A stretch of DNA of 6,528 bases from Bacteroidota bacterium (lineage in GTDB: Bacteria; Bacteroidota; Ignavibacteria; UBA10030; UBA8401): contig JAVBYH010000244.1 in assembly GCA_030824175.1 (NCBI GenBank), positions 1-6,528 of the forward strand. The letters are read 5' to 3'. Both the position numbers and the translations under genes were made by a program. Positions within the stretch are counted from its first letter, which is position 1, and each line of letters opens with the position of its first letter. The notes under the pieces are model-generated. The model did not search any database and was not told the origin of the DNA. It worked only from the letters and a program-made list of their open reading frames with translations. Below, one piece after another: positions 1 through 5,595 of this stretch.

Positions 1-717
1 GCCCATCTTGTGCTCATCGATCCCGACAAGATCGCCGGACGGCAGCTCGAAAACTTCATCGCAAAGGCGGTCTCCGCCGACGTGGACGGCTTCCTCGTCG
101 GCGGCAGCCTCGTGGTGGACGATTCGTTCCACGACTGCATCACGACGATCAAGCAACACACGTTGCTTCCGGTGGTGATCTTCCCTGGAGGCACCTCCCA
201 GGTGTCGAAGCACGCGGACGCCATCCTCTTCCTCTCGCTCCTGAGCGGGAGGAATCCCGAGCACCTTATCGGCAGCCAGGTCATCGCGGCACCCGTCGTG
301 CGCAAGCTCGGACTCGAGGCGATCTCCACCGCGTACATGCTCGTGGAATCGGGACGGACCACCTCCGCGGAATTCATGAGCGGCACCAAACCGCTCCCGC
401 GCAACAAACCGGACATCGCCGTGGCCCATGCGATGGCCGCGGAAATCTTCGGCTTCAAGATGATCTACCTCGAGGCCGGCAGCGGCGCGGAGCTCTCCGT
501 GCCCGAAGACATGATCTCCGCCATTCGCGCCTATACGGCGCTGCCCGTGATCGTCGGCGGCGGCATCAGCACCCCCGAGCAGGCGCGCGCAAAGGCCGCG
601 GCGGGCGCAAACTTTATCGTCACCGGCACTGTTCTAGAGAATAACGGCGCGGCGCATGTGATCAAAGAACTCGCCGCGGCGATCCACCACAGGGAACACG
701 CATCAGCAACGGTGTGA
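1..717 (+). CDS. Geranylgeranylglyceryl-phosphate synthase family protein (GGGPS/PcrB), 5' partial
   Basis: A TIM-barrel prenyltransferase that joins a polyprenyl diphosphate to sn-glycerol-1-phosphate, the first step of ether-lipid synthesis in archaea and of related lipids in some bacteria. The frame is open through base 1: codons 1-9 read A-H-L just before V-L-I-D-P-D-K, the family's Mg-diphosphate-binding strand. The GTG at 10 is therefore internal and the true start lies upstream, with perhaps 10-25 residues missing. Other family signatures are the K-P-D-I-A segment (nt 406-420), Y-L-E-A-G-S-G-A (nt 466-489, with the conserved Glu), G-G-G-I-S-T (nt 556-573) and G-A-N-F-I-V-T-G-T (nt 604-630), which bind the glycerol phosphate. 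The Y-L-E-A-G-S-G-A form resembles the bacterial/Bacteroidetes-type group more than Bacillus PcrB. The TGA stop (715-717) is followed by gmhA. The prenyl chain length used cannot be read from the sequence, so no symbol is given. Confidence 0.9.
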   Translation, partial: AHLVLIDPDKIAGRQLENFIAKAVSADVDGFLVGGSLVVDDSFHDCITTIKQHTLLPVVIFPGGTSQVSKHADAILFLSLLSGRNPEHLIGSQVIAAPVVRKLGLEAISTAYMLVESGRTTSAEFMSGTKPLPRNKPDIAVAHAMAAEIFGFKMIYLEAGSGAELSVPEDMISAIRAYTALPVIVGGGISTPEQARAKAAAGANFIVTGTVLENNGAAHVIKELAAAIHHREHASATV

Positions 718-749
718 ATCCCCATTATTCATTTAACGCAGGCAACACA

Positions 750-1355
750 ATGGCACACCTCCCGCTCACCCTGTTGTACCGTCAAAGCTTCATCGAGGAT
801 TCGCTGAAAGCAAGCGCAGAGACAAAGCTGAAGATCGCCGATGCGTGCACCGGCGACATCTCGAAGGCGATCGACACAATCATCAAGGCGTTCAACAACA
901 AGAAGAAGATCATGCTCTGCGGAAACGGCGGCAGCGCCGCGGACGCCCAGCACCTCGCGACGGAATTCGTCATCAGGCTCTCTCCGGCGATCAAGCGGCC
1001 GGCGCTCCCGGCGATCGCGCTGTCGACGGACTCCTCGAACATCACCGCCGGCGCGAACGATATCGGGTACGACAACGTGTTCGCACGGTCCGTCGAGGCG
1101 CTCGGACAGTCCGGCGACATCCTCATCGGCATCAGCACGAGCGGCAATTCCGGAAGCATCAACAACGCATTCGTGAAAGCCCGCGAAATGGGTATCACCA
1201 CAATCGGCTTCCTCGGCAAGGATGGCGGCGCATCGCACTCGCTCTGCGATATCGCCATCGTCGTCCCTTCGACCGATACCCAGCGCATCCAGGAGGGCCA
1301 CATTACAATCGGGCATATCATTTTTCAGGAAGTTGAACAGGAAATGTTCGGATAA
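750..1355 (+). CDS. gmhA: Sedoheptulose-7-phosphate isomerase (phosphoheptose isomerase)
   Basis: A cytoplasmic SIS-domain enzyme that converts sedoheptulose 7-phosphate to D-glycero-D-manno-heptose 7-phosphate, the first step to ADP- or GDP-heptose for LPS core or surface glycans. With the ATG start the protein has 201 aa, close to the usual ~195. Signatures are C-G-N-G-G-S-A-A-D-A-Q-H at residues 57-68, the phosphate loop S-T-S-G-N-S at 129-134, and R-I-Q-E-G-H near 179-184. By alignment to E. coli GmhA, the zinc/catalytic residues are His68, Glu72, Gln181 and His189, all present. This favours GmhA over DiaA-like SIS proteins. A GTG at 714 in the same frame would overlap the upstream stop (GTGA) and add 12 residues. 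Those 33 nt are only about 39% GC with AT-rich third positions, unlike the coding sequence around them, so I prefer ATG 750. Neither start has a clear Shine-Dalgarno. No other heptose-pathway gene is visible. Confidence 0.92.
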   Translation: MAHLPLTLLYRQSFIEDSLKASAETKLKIADACTGDISKAIDTIIKAFNNKKKIMLCGNGGSAADAQHLATEFVIRLSPAIKRPALPAIALSTDSSNITAGANDIGYDNVFARSVEALGQSGDILIGISTSGNSGSINNAFVKAREMGITTIGFLGKDGGASHSLCDIAIVVPSTDTQRIQEGHITIGHIIFQEVEQEMFG

Positions 1356-1358
1356 CCT

Positions 1359-2555
1359 ATGACTATTCGAAAGGCATCGTTCGACGATACCGAAGCGATC
1401 GCGCGCCTCTATGCAGTGTCGTTTCCCGGAATATTGCGGTCGCATGAAGAATGGTGCGAAGACCTTCAGCCGAATCCGCTGCGGTCGTTCGACGACATCT
1501 TTGTATCCGAACACAAGGGCATCGTGACGGGAACGCTCACGCTCTATCCCCACACGCTGTCACTCGCGGGTGAACGCATGAAGAGCGGAGGCATCGGCGC
1601 CGTTGCGGTACTCCCCGATTTCCGCCTCAACGGAATTGCCAATGAGCTCATGTCCGCGGCATATGCGTCCATGCGCGAATCCGGCACGCCCCTCTCCCTC
1701 CTCTATCCGTTCAAACACTCGTTCTATCAGAAGCAGGGATACGGGCTCGTCGGCGACATCCACACGCTCACAATCCCCTCCTCCTCGGTGCCGCGTTTCT
1801 CGGAACGGGACGACGTGCACCCGCTCAGCGACCACGAACTTCCGGCGTTGAGCGAATGCTACAATGCATTCGCGCTCGAAAACACATGCGTCATCGATCG
1901 GTCGCACGACGTCTGGCGCTTCGCGCTGAAACGCGCGCGCAAGAACCATTGGAGCTACTGGTGCCACCACACAGACGACAGGATCACAGGGTACATGCTC
2001 ATCGACGAACGGGACACTGTGACGGTGAAGGAGTTCGTCTATCTCACGCCCGGTGCGCTCCGCGGATTGCTCGGCTTTCTCGCCATATACAAGACGCACT
2101 CCCCCCTGTTCATCCCGCATACGCGCGACGAACATTTCCACCTCCTCTGCACCGATCCAGTAGACGTGAGCGACCGCATGCTCTACGGTCTCTACCCGCT
2201 GAGCGGCCACTACGGACACGGGTATATGCTCCGCATCGTCGACGTGTTCGAGGCCCTGCTCGAGCGCCGCTTCAGGCCGGCCACGGGAAGCGCGACATTC
2301 CACATCCTCGACGACCAGATCCCGGAAAACACCGCGCCTGTGTCGCTCTTCCTCGAGGGGAATACCGCACGCGTTTCCAGGGACACGACGCCCTCGATGA
2401 TCTCGCTCACCGTGTCCACATTCGCACAGCTCTACGCAGGGTACATCTCGTTCACCGCCGCAGCGCGGCTGGGACTCATCGACTCGGTCGGAGACCTCTC
2501 GTATCTCGATACGGCGTTCGCGCTCCCGGCTCCGCATTGCCTCGACTTTTTCTGA
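1359..2555 (+). CDS. Eis-like GNAT N-acetyltransferase with SCP2-like C-terminal domain
   Basis: A 398-aa protein with the three-part build of the Eis family: an N-terminal GNAT domain (about 1-145), a second degenerate GNAT-like domain (about 150-290) and a sterol-carrier-protein-2-like domain (about 295-395). The acetyl-CoA pyrophosphate loop is R-L-N-G-I-A at 89-94, preceded by the strand V-A-V-L-P-D. The family motif P-L-S-L-L-Y-P-F is at 111-118, followed by F-Y-Q-K-Q-G-Y-G (122-129). In mycobacterial Eis a tyrosine in the G-Y-G segment acts as general acid and the C-terminal carboxylate of a terminal Phe as base. Here Tyr128 and terminal Phe398 sit in the matching places, which suggests an active enzyme (inference). 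Eis proteins acetylate amines such as lysines, polyamines and aminoglycosides, but the substrate cannot be predicted. The ATG lies 3 nt after the gmhA stop with only a distant AGGAAA (1339-1344), so co-transcription with gmhA is likely. Confidence 0.87.
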   Translation: MTIRKASFDDTEAIARLYAVSFPGILRSHEEWCEDLQPNPLRSFDDIFVSEHKGIVTGTLTLYPHTLSLAGERMKSGGIGAVAVLPDFRLNGIANELMSAAYASMRESGTPLSLLYPFKHSFYQKQGYGLVGDIHTLTIPSSSVPRFSERDDVHPLSDHELPALSECYNAFALENTCVIDRSHDVWRFALKRARKNHWSYWCHHTDDRITGYMLIDERDTVTVKEFVYLTPGALRGLLGFLAIYKTHSPLFIPHTRDEHFHLLCTDPVDVSDRMLYGLYPLSGHYGHGYMLRIVDVFEALLERRFRPATGSATFHILDDQIPENTAPVSLFLEGNTARVSRDTTPSMISLTVSTFAQLYAGYISFTAAARLGLIDSVGDLSYLDTAFALPAPHCLDFF

Positions 2556-2594
2556 TCGTCGCGTTCGTCCGTCACTCCGCCCCGTCGTCTTCTG

Positions 2595-2623
2595 GATTTT
2601 AGCACGGGGAATTTTTATATTAT
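2595..2623 (+). promoter_or_regulatory. Candidate promoter for the ybaB-recR unit
   Basis: In the 142-nt gap between the acetyltransferase and ybaB, the sequence turns sharply AT-rich. It contains the overlapping -10-like hexamers TATATT (2616-2621) and TATTAT (2618-2623). No convincing -35 hexamer lies at the usual spacing (GATTTT at 2595-2600 is poor), so sigma class and exact start are uncertain. The position, about 75-80 nt ahead of the ybaB ATG and in the largest gap of the window, is the main argument. Confidence 0.4.
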
Positions 2624-2637
2624 TTTCAACGCCGTGC
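2602..2637. repeat. 6-bp inverted repeat bracketing an AT-rich island
   Basis: GCACGG at 2602-2607 and its exact complement CCGTGC at 2632-2637 enclose a 24-nt, strongly AT-rich segment. There is no U-run after the right arm, so this is not an intrinsic terminator. The arms flank the presumed -10 region of the ybaB promoter, so an operator is possible. A 6-bp match over this distance can also occur by chance. Confidence 0.35.
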
Positions 2638-2697
2638 GCTCCCGCATCGGGAACCCGCCACGGTCTTCGTCTATGCTTGAAAGGAAACCACCCTCAC

Positions 2698-3042
2698 ATG
2701 AACATTCCGGGTTTTGGCGATATGCAGGGCATGCTCCAAAAGATGCAGGAGATGCAGCAGAAGATCGCGCGCGTGCAGCAAGAGCTCGAGCAACAGACAG
2801 TCACCGCGGAATCGGGCGGCGGCATGGTGAAAGTGACGGCCGACGGCCGACAGAAGATACTGCAGATCAAGATCGAGCGGGACGTCATGAACGCCGAGGA
2901 CGGAGACATGCTCGAAGACCTCATCGTGGCGGCGGTGAACAAGGCCATCTCCGATTCGCAGGCGCTGTCGCAGGCCGAAATGGCGAAGGCCACGAGCGGA
3001 CTGCTCCCCAACATTCCCGGCCTGAAACTGCCCGGGTTCTAA
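2698..3042 (+). CDS. ybaB: YbaB/EbfC family nucleoid-associated protein
   Basis: A small DNA-binding protein of the YbaB/EbfC family, which forms tweezer-like dimers, binds DNA and sits next to recR in very many bacteria. The ATG at 2698 gives 114 aa, near the usual 100-115. AAGGA at 2681-2685 lies 12 nt upstream, a slightly long Shine-Dalgarno spacing. A TTG at 2677 would add seven residues (K-G-N-H-P-H) and overlap that site, so it is unlikely. An N-terminal helix rich in Met and Gln (residues 9-35) is followed by the family core: A-E-S-G-G-G-M-V-K-V-T (37-47), the strand I-L-Q-I-K-I (54-59), and M-L-E-D-L-I-V-A-A-V-N-K-A (71-83). The tail is N-I-P-G-L-K-L-P-G-F, a typical Pro/Gly-rich end. 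The recR ATG follows after 7 nt. Confidence 0.93.
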   Translation: MNIPGFGDMQGMLQKMQEMQQKIARVQQELEQQTVTAESGGGMVKVTADGRQKILQIKIERDVMNAEDGDMLEDLIVAAVNKAISDSQALSQAEMAKATSGLLPNIPGLKLPGF

Positions 3043-3049
3043 GACTCTT

Positions 3050-3646
3050 ATGATCTATACGTCGCAATCACTCGAACAACTCGTCGAAGAATTTTCGCAG
3101 CTGCCCGGCATCGGGCGCAAGACGGCGCTGCGGCTTGCGCTCTATATTTTAAAAATGCCCCGCGAGGAGGTCATGAAATTCTCCGACGCACTCGTCCGCG
3201 TGAAGGACAACGTCCGGTACTGTTCCGTCTGCTGGAACATCACGGAGAGCGATCCGTGCGTCATCTGCTCCAGCGCGAAGCGCAATCCTGCCGTCATCTG
3301 CGTCGTCGAGGAACCCACCGATGTGATGGCGATCGAGAAGACAAACGAATTTCGCGGACGCTACCACGTGATGGGAGGCGCGCTCTCGCCGCTCGACGGC
3401 ATTGGTCCCGAGGACCTGAAGGTAAAAGAGCTCCTCTCGCGGATCGCATCGGACACCGAGGAGATCATCCTTGCCCTGAATCCGACAGTGGAAGGCGAAA
3501 CCACGACGCTCTACCTCTCCCGGCTCCTGAAACCGATGGGCATACGCATCACGCGCATTGCGCGCGGCGTGCCGATCGGCAGCAACCTCGAATTTTCAGA
3601 CGAAGCGACGCTCACGCGCGCGCTGGAGGGACGCATTGCGGTCTAA
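3050..3646 (+). CDS. recR: Recombination mediator protein RecR
   Basis: RecR works with RecO (and RecF) to load RecA onto SSB-coated single-stranded DNA at gaps during recombinational repair. The 198-aa length is standard. Domain order is complete: helix-hairpin-helix L-P-G-I-G-R-K-T-A (18-26); a C4 zinc finger with Cys58, Cys61, Cys70 and Cys73; a Toprim domain from about residue 80, with V-V-E-E-P-T-D (85-91) and G-G-A-L-S-P-L-D-G-I (109-118); the Walker-B-like L-A-L-N-P-T-V-E-G-E (141-150); and the C-terminal T-R-I-A-R-G-V-P-I-G-S (168-178). The ATG start has no good Shine-Dalgarno, so translation may depend on the ybaB ribosomes ending 7 nt upstream. The 3' end contains the ribosome binding site and start codon of the next gene. 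dnaX, a common upstream partner, is absent here. Confidence 0.97.
   Translation: MIYTSQSLEQLVEEFSQLPGIGRKTALRLALYILKMPREEVMKFSDALVRVKDNVRYCSVCWNITESDPCVICSSAKRNPAVICVVEEPTDVMAIEKTNEFRGRYHVMGGALSPLDGIGPEDLKVKELLSRIASDTEEIILALNPTVEGETTTLYLSRLLKPMGIRITRIARGVPIGSNLEFSDEATLTRALEGRIAV
3625..3638 (+). promoter_or_regulatory. Strong Shine-Dalgarno and TTG start inside the recR 3' end
   Basis: GGAGGG at 3625-3630 precedes a TTG codon at 3636-3638 by 5 nt. It is the best Shine-Dalgarno match in the window and lies in the last codons of recR. It fixes the start of the first lipoprotein, because from this TTG the protein begins directly with a signal peptide (M-R-S-N-V-Y-S-L-L-A). Earlier in-frame starts would place an Arg-rich, non-secretory extension in front. 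Confidence 0.75.
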
Positions 3647-4232
3647 CGTATACTCACTTCTTGCCTGCCTCGCACTCGGCCTGTTTGTGACCGGCTGCGG
3701 ACTGTTCCAGACGCGCGACCCCGAATCGCCCGTCACATCGAGCGGCATCAATCCGCCCGCGACGTCGCCCGAAATGGTCGTACAGAATTTCATCGCCGCC
3801 GTACAGCAGAAGAACCTTCAGGATTATCAGAAACTGTTTTCAGACTCTCTCACCGGAAACCGGGCGTTCGTGTTCGTGCCCACCGCCGAGGCCGCCGTGC
3901 GGTACGGGTCCGTGTTCGGACGCTGGTCTTCGTCATCCGAATCGCAGTATTTCAGGAACGTGCTCTCGTCGCTCCCGTCGACGGCGTATCCGTCGCTCGC
4001 CTTCCTGAACCAGAGGATCGTCCGCTTCCAGTCCGATTCGGCGATCATCTCCGCCGAATACCTGCTCATCATGCCCCATAAGCTGACGACGGTGACGACG
4101 ACATTCGCGGGACGGGCGGATTTTTATACGGCGCCCGACAAGAACCAGTCGTGGACGATCTACCGCTGGGTCGACGTGATGACGAAGCGCGACTCGAGCT
4201 GGAGCGACTGCAAGGGAGCGTTCGCGCAATGA
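3636..4232 (+). CDS. Predicted lipoprotein, NTF2-like, function unknown (first of tandem pair)
   Basis: I do not recognise this gene by name. From the TTG at 3636 it encodes 198 aa: Arg2, a hydrophobic stretch (5-19) and the lipobox V-T-G-C with Cys21 as the lipidation site, then a Pro/Ser/Thr-rich linker (25-45). The mature part looks like a small alpha+beta NTF2/SnoaL-type fold (inference). It has an amphipathic helix V-V-Q-N-F...Y-x-x-L (48-67), then beta-rich sequence (138-180) ending in S-W-T-I-Y-R-W-V-D (172-180). It likely sits in the outer or inner membrane facing the periplasm. The start overlaps the recR end by 11 bp behind a strong ribosome binding site, and the stop overlaps the next ORF by 4 bp, so all three are probably translated together. 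The downstream protein shares the helix and final Trp motifs. No catalytic residues are obvious. Confidence 0.82.
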   Translation: MRSNVYSLLACLALGLFVTGCGLFQTRDPESPVTSSGINPPATSPEMVVQNFIAAVQQKNLQDYQKLFSDSLTGNRAFVFVPTAEAAVRYGSVFGRWSSSSESQYFRNVLSSLPSTAYPSLAFLNQRIVRFQSDSAIISAEYLLIMPHKLTTVTTTFAGRADFYTAPDKNQSWTIYRWVDVMTKRDSSWSDCKGAFAQ

Positions 4233-4732
4233 TACGCTTCCTCTTTGCCCTCCTCGGCCTGACCGGCCTCGCATGCGTCAATCCGTTCGCCCCCGCCCTG
4301 GACGACAGTCCGAACGGCGGCGCATCGATCCTCGGCGACCAGCGGACCGTTGAGGGCGTCTTCCAGAATTTCAAGCAGGCGTACCTCTTCCGCGACACGA
4401 CGATCTACGGCCAGCTGCTCGCGCCGAATTTTGTTTTCATCTACAAGGATTACGACAAGGGGGTTGATGTCTTCTGGGGACGCGACGACGACATGCGCGC
4501 AAGCCACGGCTTGTTCCAGAATGCACAACGGCTCGACCTCGTCTGGAACAGCACAATCGCCGCAAACGGCGACAGCCTGAAGATGACACTCACGCGGAAT
4601 TTCAATCTCACGGTCACATTCAACGCCAACGATATCGAGCGCTACGACGGGTATGCAAACATCTCGCTCGAGCGTCTCCAGCAGGCTGACAGCTGGCGCA
4701 TCACCCGATGGCGGGACGAATCGAATTTCTAA
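4229..4732 (+). CDS. Predicted lipoprotein, NTF2-like, function unknown (second of tandem pair)
   Basis: Not a gene I recognise. The ATG at 4229 overlaps the preceding stop (ATGA) and has GGGAG at 4214-4218, 10 nt upstream. It gives 167 aa with a short signal peptide: Arg3, hydrophobic 4-15, and Cys16 in L-T-G-L-A-C. This lipobox is imperfect, with Gly rather than Leu/Val/Ile at -3. The mature end C-V-N-P-F-A-P resembles lipoprotein starts common in FCB-group bacteria (impression, not searched). The domain begins with V-F-Q-N-F (44-48) and Y-G-Q-L-L (60-64), continues through F-V-F-I-Y-K-D (68-74) and a V-F-W-G-R-D-D-D turn, and ends with S-W-R-I-T-R-W-R-D (155-163). That pattern, a helix, then strands, then a terminal W-x-I-x-R-W, fits an NTF2-like fold. 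pheA follows after 10 nt. An upstream in-frame start would lie inside the previous gene and lose the signal peptide. Confidence 0.82.
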   Translation: MIRFLFALLGLTGLACVNPFAPALDDSPNGGASILGDQRTVEGVFQNFKQAYLFRDTTIYGQLLAPNFVFIYKDYDKGVDVFWGRDDDMRASHGLFQNAQRLDLVWNSTIAANGDSLKMTLTRNFNLTVTFNANDIERYDGYANISLERLQQADSWRITRWRDESNF

Positions 4733-4742
4733 CACAGAGCAT

Positions 4743-5576
4743 ATGAAAAAAATCAAAGTATCATTCCAGGGTGAGGCCGGCGCGTTCAGCGAACAGGCCT
4801 GCCTCGCGTATTTCAAGGACAGCGCCCGGCCCGTCGCACGCGAATCGTTCCGTGAGCTCTTCGACGACGTCGTCGGCGGCCGCTCCCGGTACGCCGTCGT
4901 GCCCATCGAGAATTCGCTCTTCGGCAGCATCCACCAGAACTACGATCTGCTGCAGCAGTATCCGCTTTTCGTTGTCGGCGAGATCAAGCTCCGCATCGGC
5001 ATGAACCTCCTCACGCTCCCCGGCACGAAACTGGCCGACGTGCGCCACGTGTATTCGCATCCCCAGGGGCTCGGACAGTCGGACGCCTTCCTGCGCACGC
5101 TCACGAACGCCGTCACGCATCCGTTCTACGACACCGCCGGCGCGGCGAAGATGATCGCCGAAGAGCACCGCACCGACGCCGCGGCGATCGCCAGTACGAG
5201 CGCCGCCCGGCACTACAAGCTGAAGATCCTCCGCGCCAACATCGAAACGGACCACCGTAACTTCACGCGCTTCCTCGTCGTCGCGCGCAAACCGATCGCC
5301 GTTAAAAAAGGGATGAAGACCTCGCTCATCTTCGCGATCAAGAACACACCCGGCTCGCTCTTCAAGACGCTCGCCGTGTTCGCGCTCAGAAACATCAACC
5401 TGCTCAAGATCGAATCGCGCCCGTTCGTCGGCAAGCCGTGGGAGTATCTCTTCTTCGTCGATGTCGACGGCAATCCGATGGAAACCGATTTCACGAACGC
5501 CGTCGGCCATCTTCAGGAACTGACGACATATTACAAAAATCTCGGATCGTATCCGGCCGGCGTCATCGTCAGATAA
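4743..5576 (+). CDS. pheA: Prephenate dehydratase with C-terminal ACT domain
   Basis: A cytoplasmic enzyme converting prephenate to phenylpyruvate in phenylalanine synthesis. The ATG at 4743 gives 277 aa, the usual size of monofunctional prephenate dehydratases; no chorismate mutase domain is fused at the N-terminus. The catalytic domain (1-180) opens with F-Q-G-E-A-G-A-F-S-E (8-17), has V-V-P-I-E-N-S (52-58) and H-P-Q-G-L (106-110), and ends with the catalytic T-R-F motif (175-177) in D-H-R-N-F-T-R-F. The ACT domain (about 193-275) carries P-G-S-L-F (203-207) at the position of the family's G-A-L-V element and E-S-R-P (224-227), the motif for phenylalanine binding, so feedback inhibition by phenylalanine is expected. 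The Shine-Dalgarno is poor, and the gene begins 10 nt after the lipoprotein stop. Longer in-frame starts would overlap the lipoprotein gene and are not supported. Confidence 0.95.
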   Translation: MKKIKVSFQGEAGAFSEQACLAYFKDSARPVARESFRELFDDVVGGRSRYAVVPIENSLFGSIHQNYDLLQQYPLFVVGEIKLRIGMNLLTLPGTKLADVRHVYSHPQGLGQSDAFLRTLTNAVTHPFYDTAGAAKMIAEEHRTDAAAIASTSAARHYKLKILRANIETDHRNFTRFLVVARKPIAVKKGMKTSLIFAIKNTPGSLFKTLAVFALRNINLLKIESRPFVGKPWEYLFFVDVDGNPMETDFTNAVGHLQELTTYYKNLGSYPAGVIVR

Positions 5577-5595
5577 CAACATCGAAAACGAACCT

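Noticed and set aside
714..749. GTG start for gmhA overlapping the previous stop (GTGA)
   Set aside because: The overlap is attractive, but the 33 nt between GTG and ATG 750 are AT-rich with poor third positions, and the ATG gives a normal-length GmhA. It remains possible.
729..1553. Long minus-strand open frame (274 aa) opposite gmhA and the acetyltransferase start
   Set aside because: It is rich in Arg, Asp, Glu and Val with no recognisable domain, spans two well-supported + strand genes, and is the usual mirror frame of GC-rich coding DNA.
1560..2537. Minus-strand open frame (325 aa) opposite the acetyltransferase
   Set aside because: It is a compositional shadow: charged, repetitive residue content, no domain, fully inside a supported gene.
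2553..2600. Possible terminator after the acetyltransferase
   Set aside because: No stable hairpin followed by a T-run is visible; the T-run before the stop is coding sequence.
2698..3042. Similar N-I-P-G motifs at both ends of YbaB suggesting an internal repeat
   Set aside because: Short Pro/Gly-rich ends are common in this family and the match is only a few residues.
5553..5562. CCGGCCGG palindrome near the pheA end
   Set aside because: It lies inside the coding sequence, has no T-run, and such palindromes are expected in GC-rich DNA.
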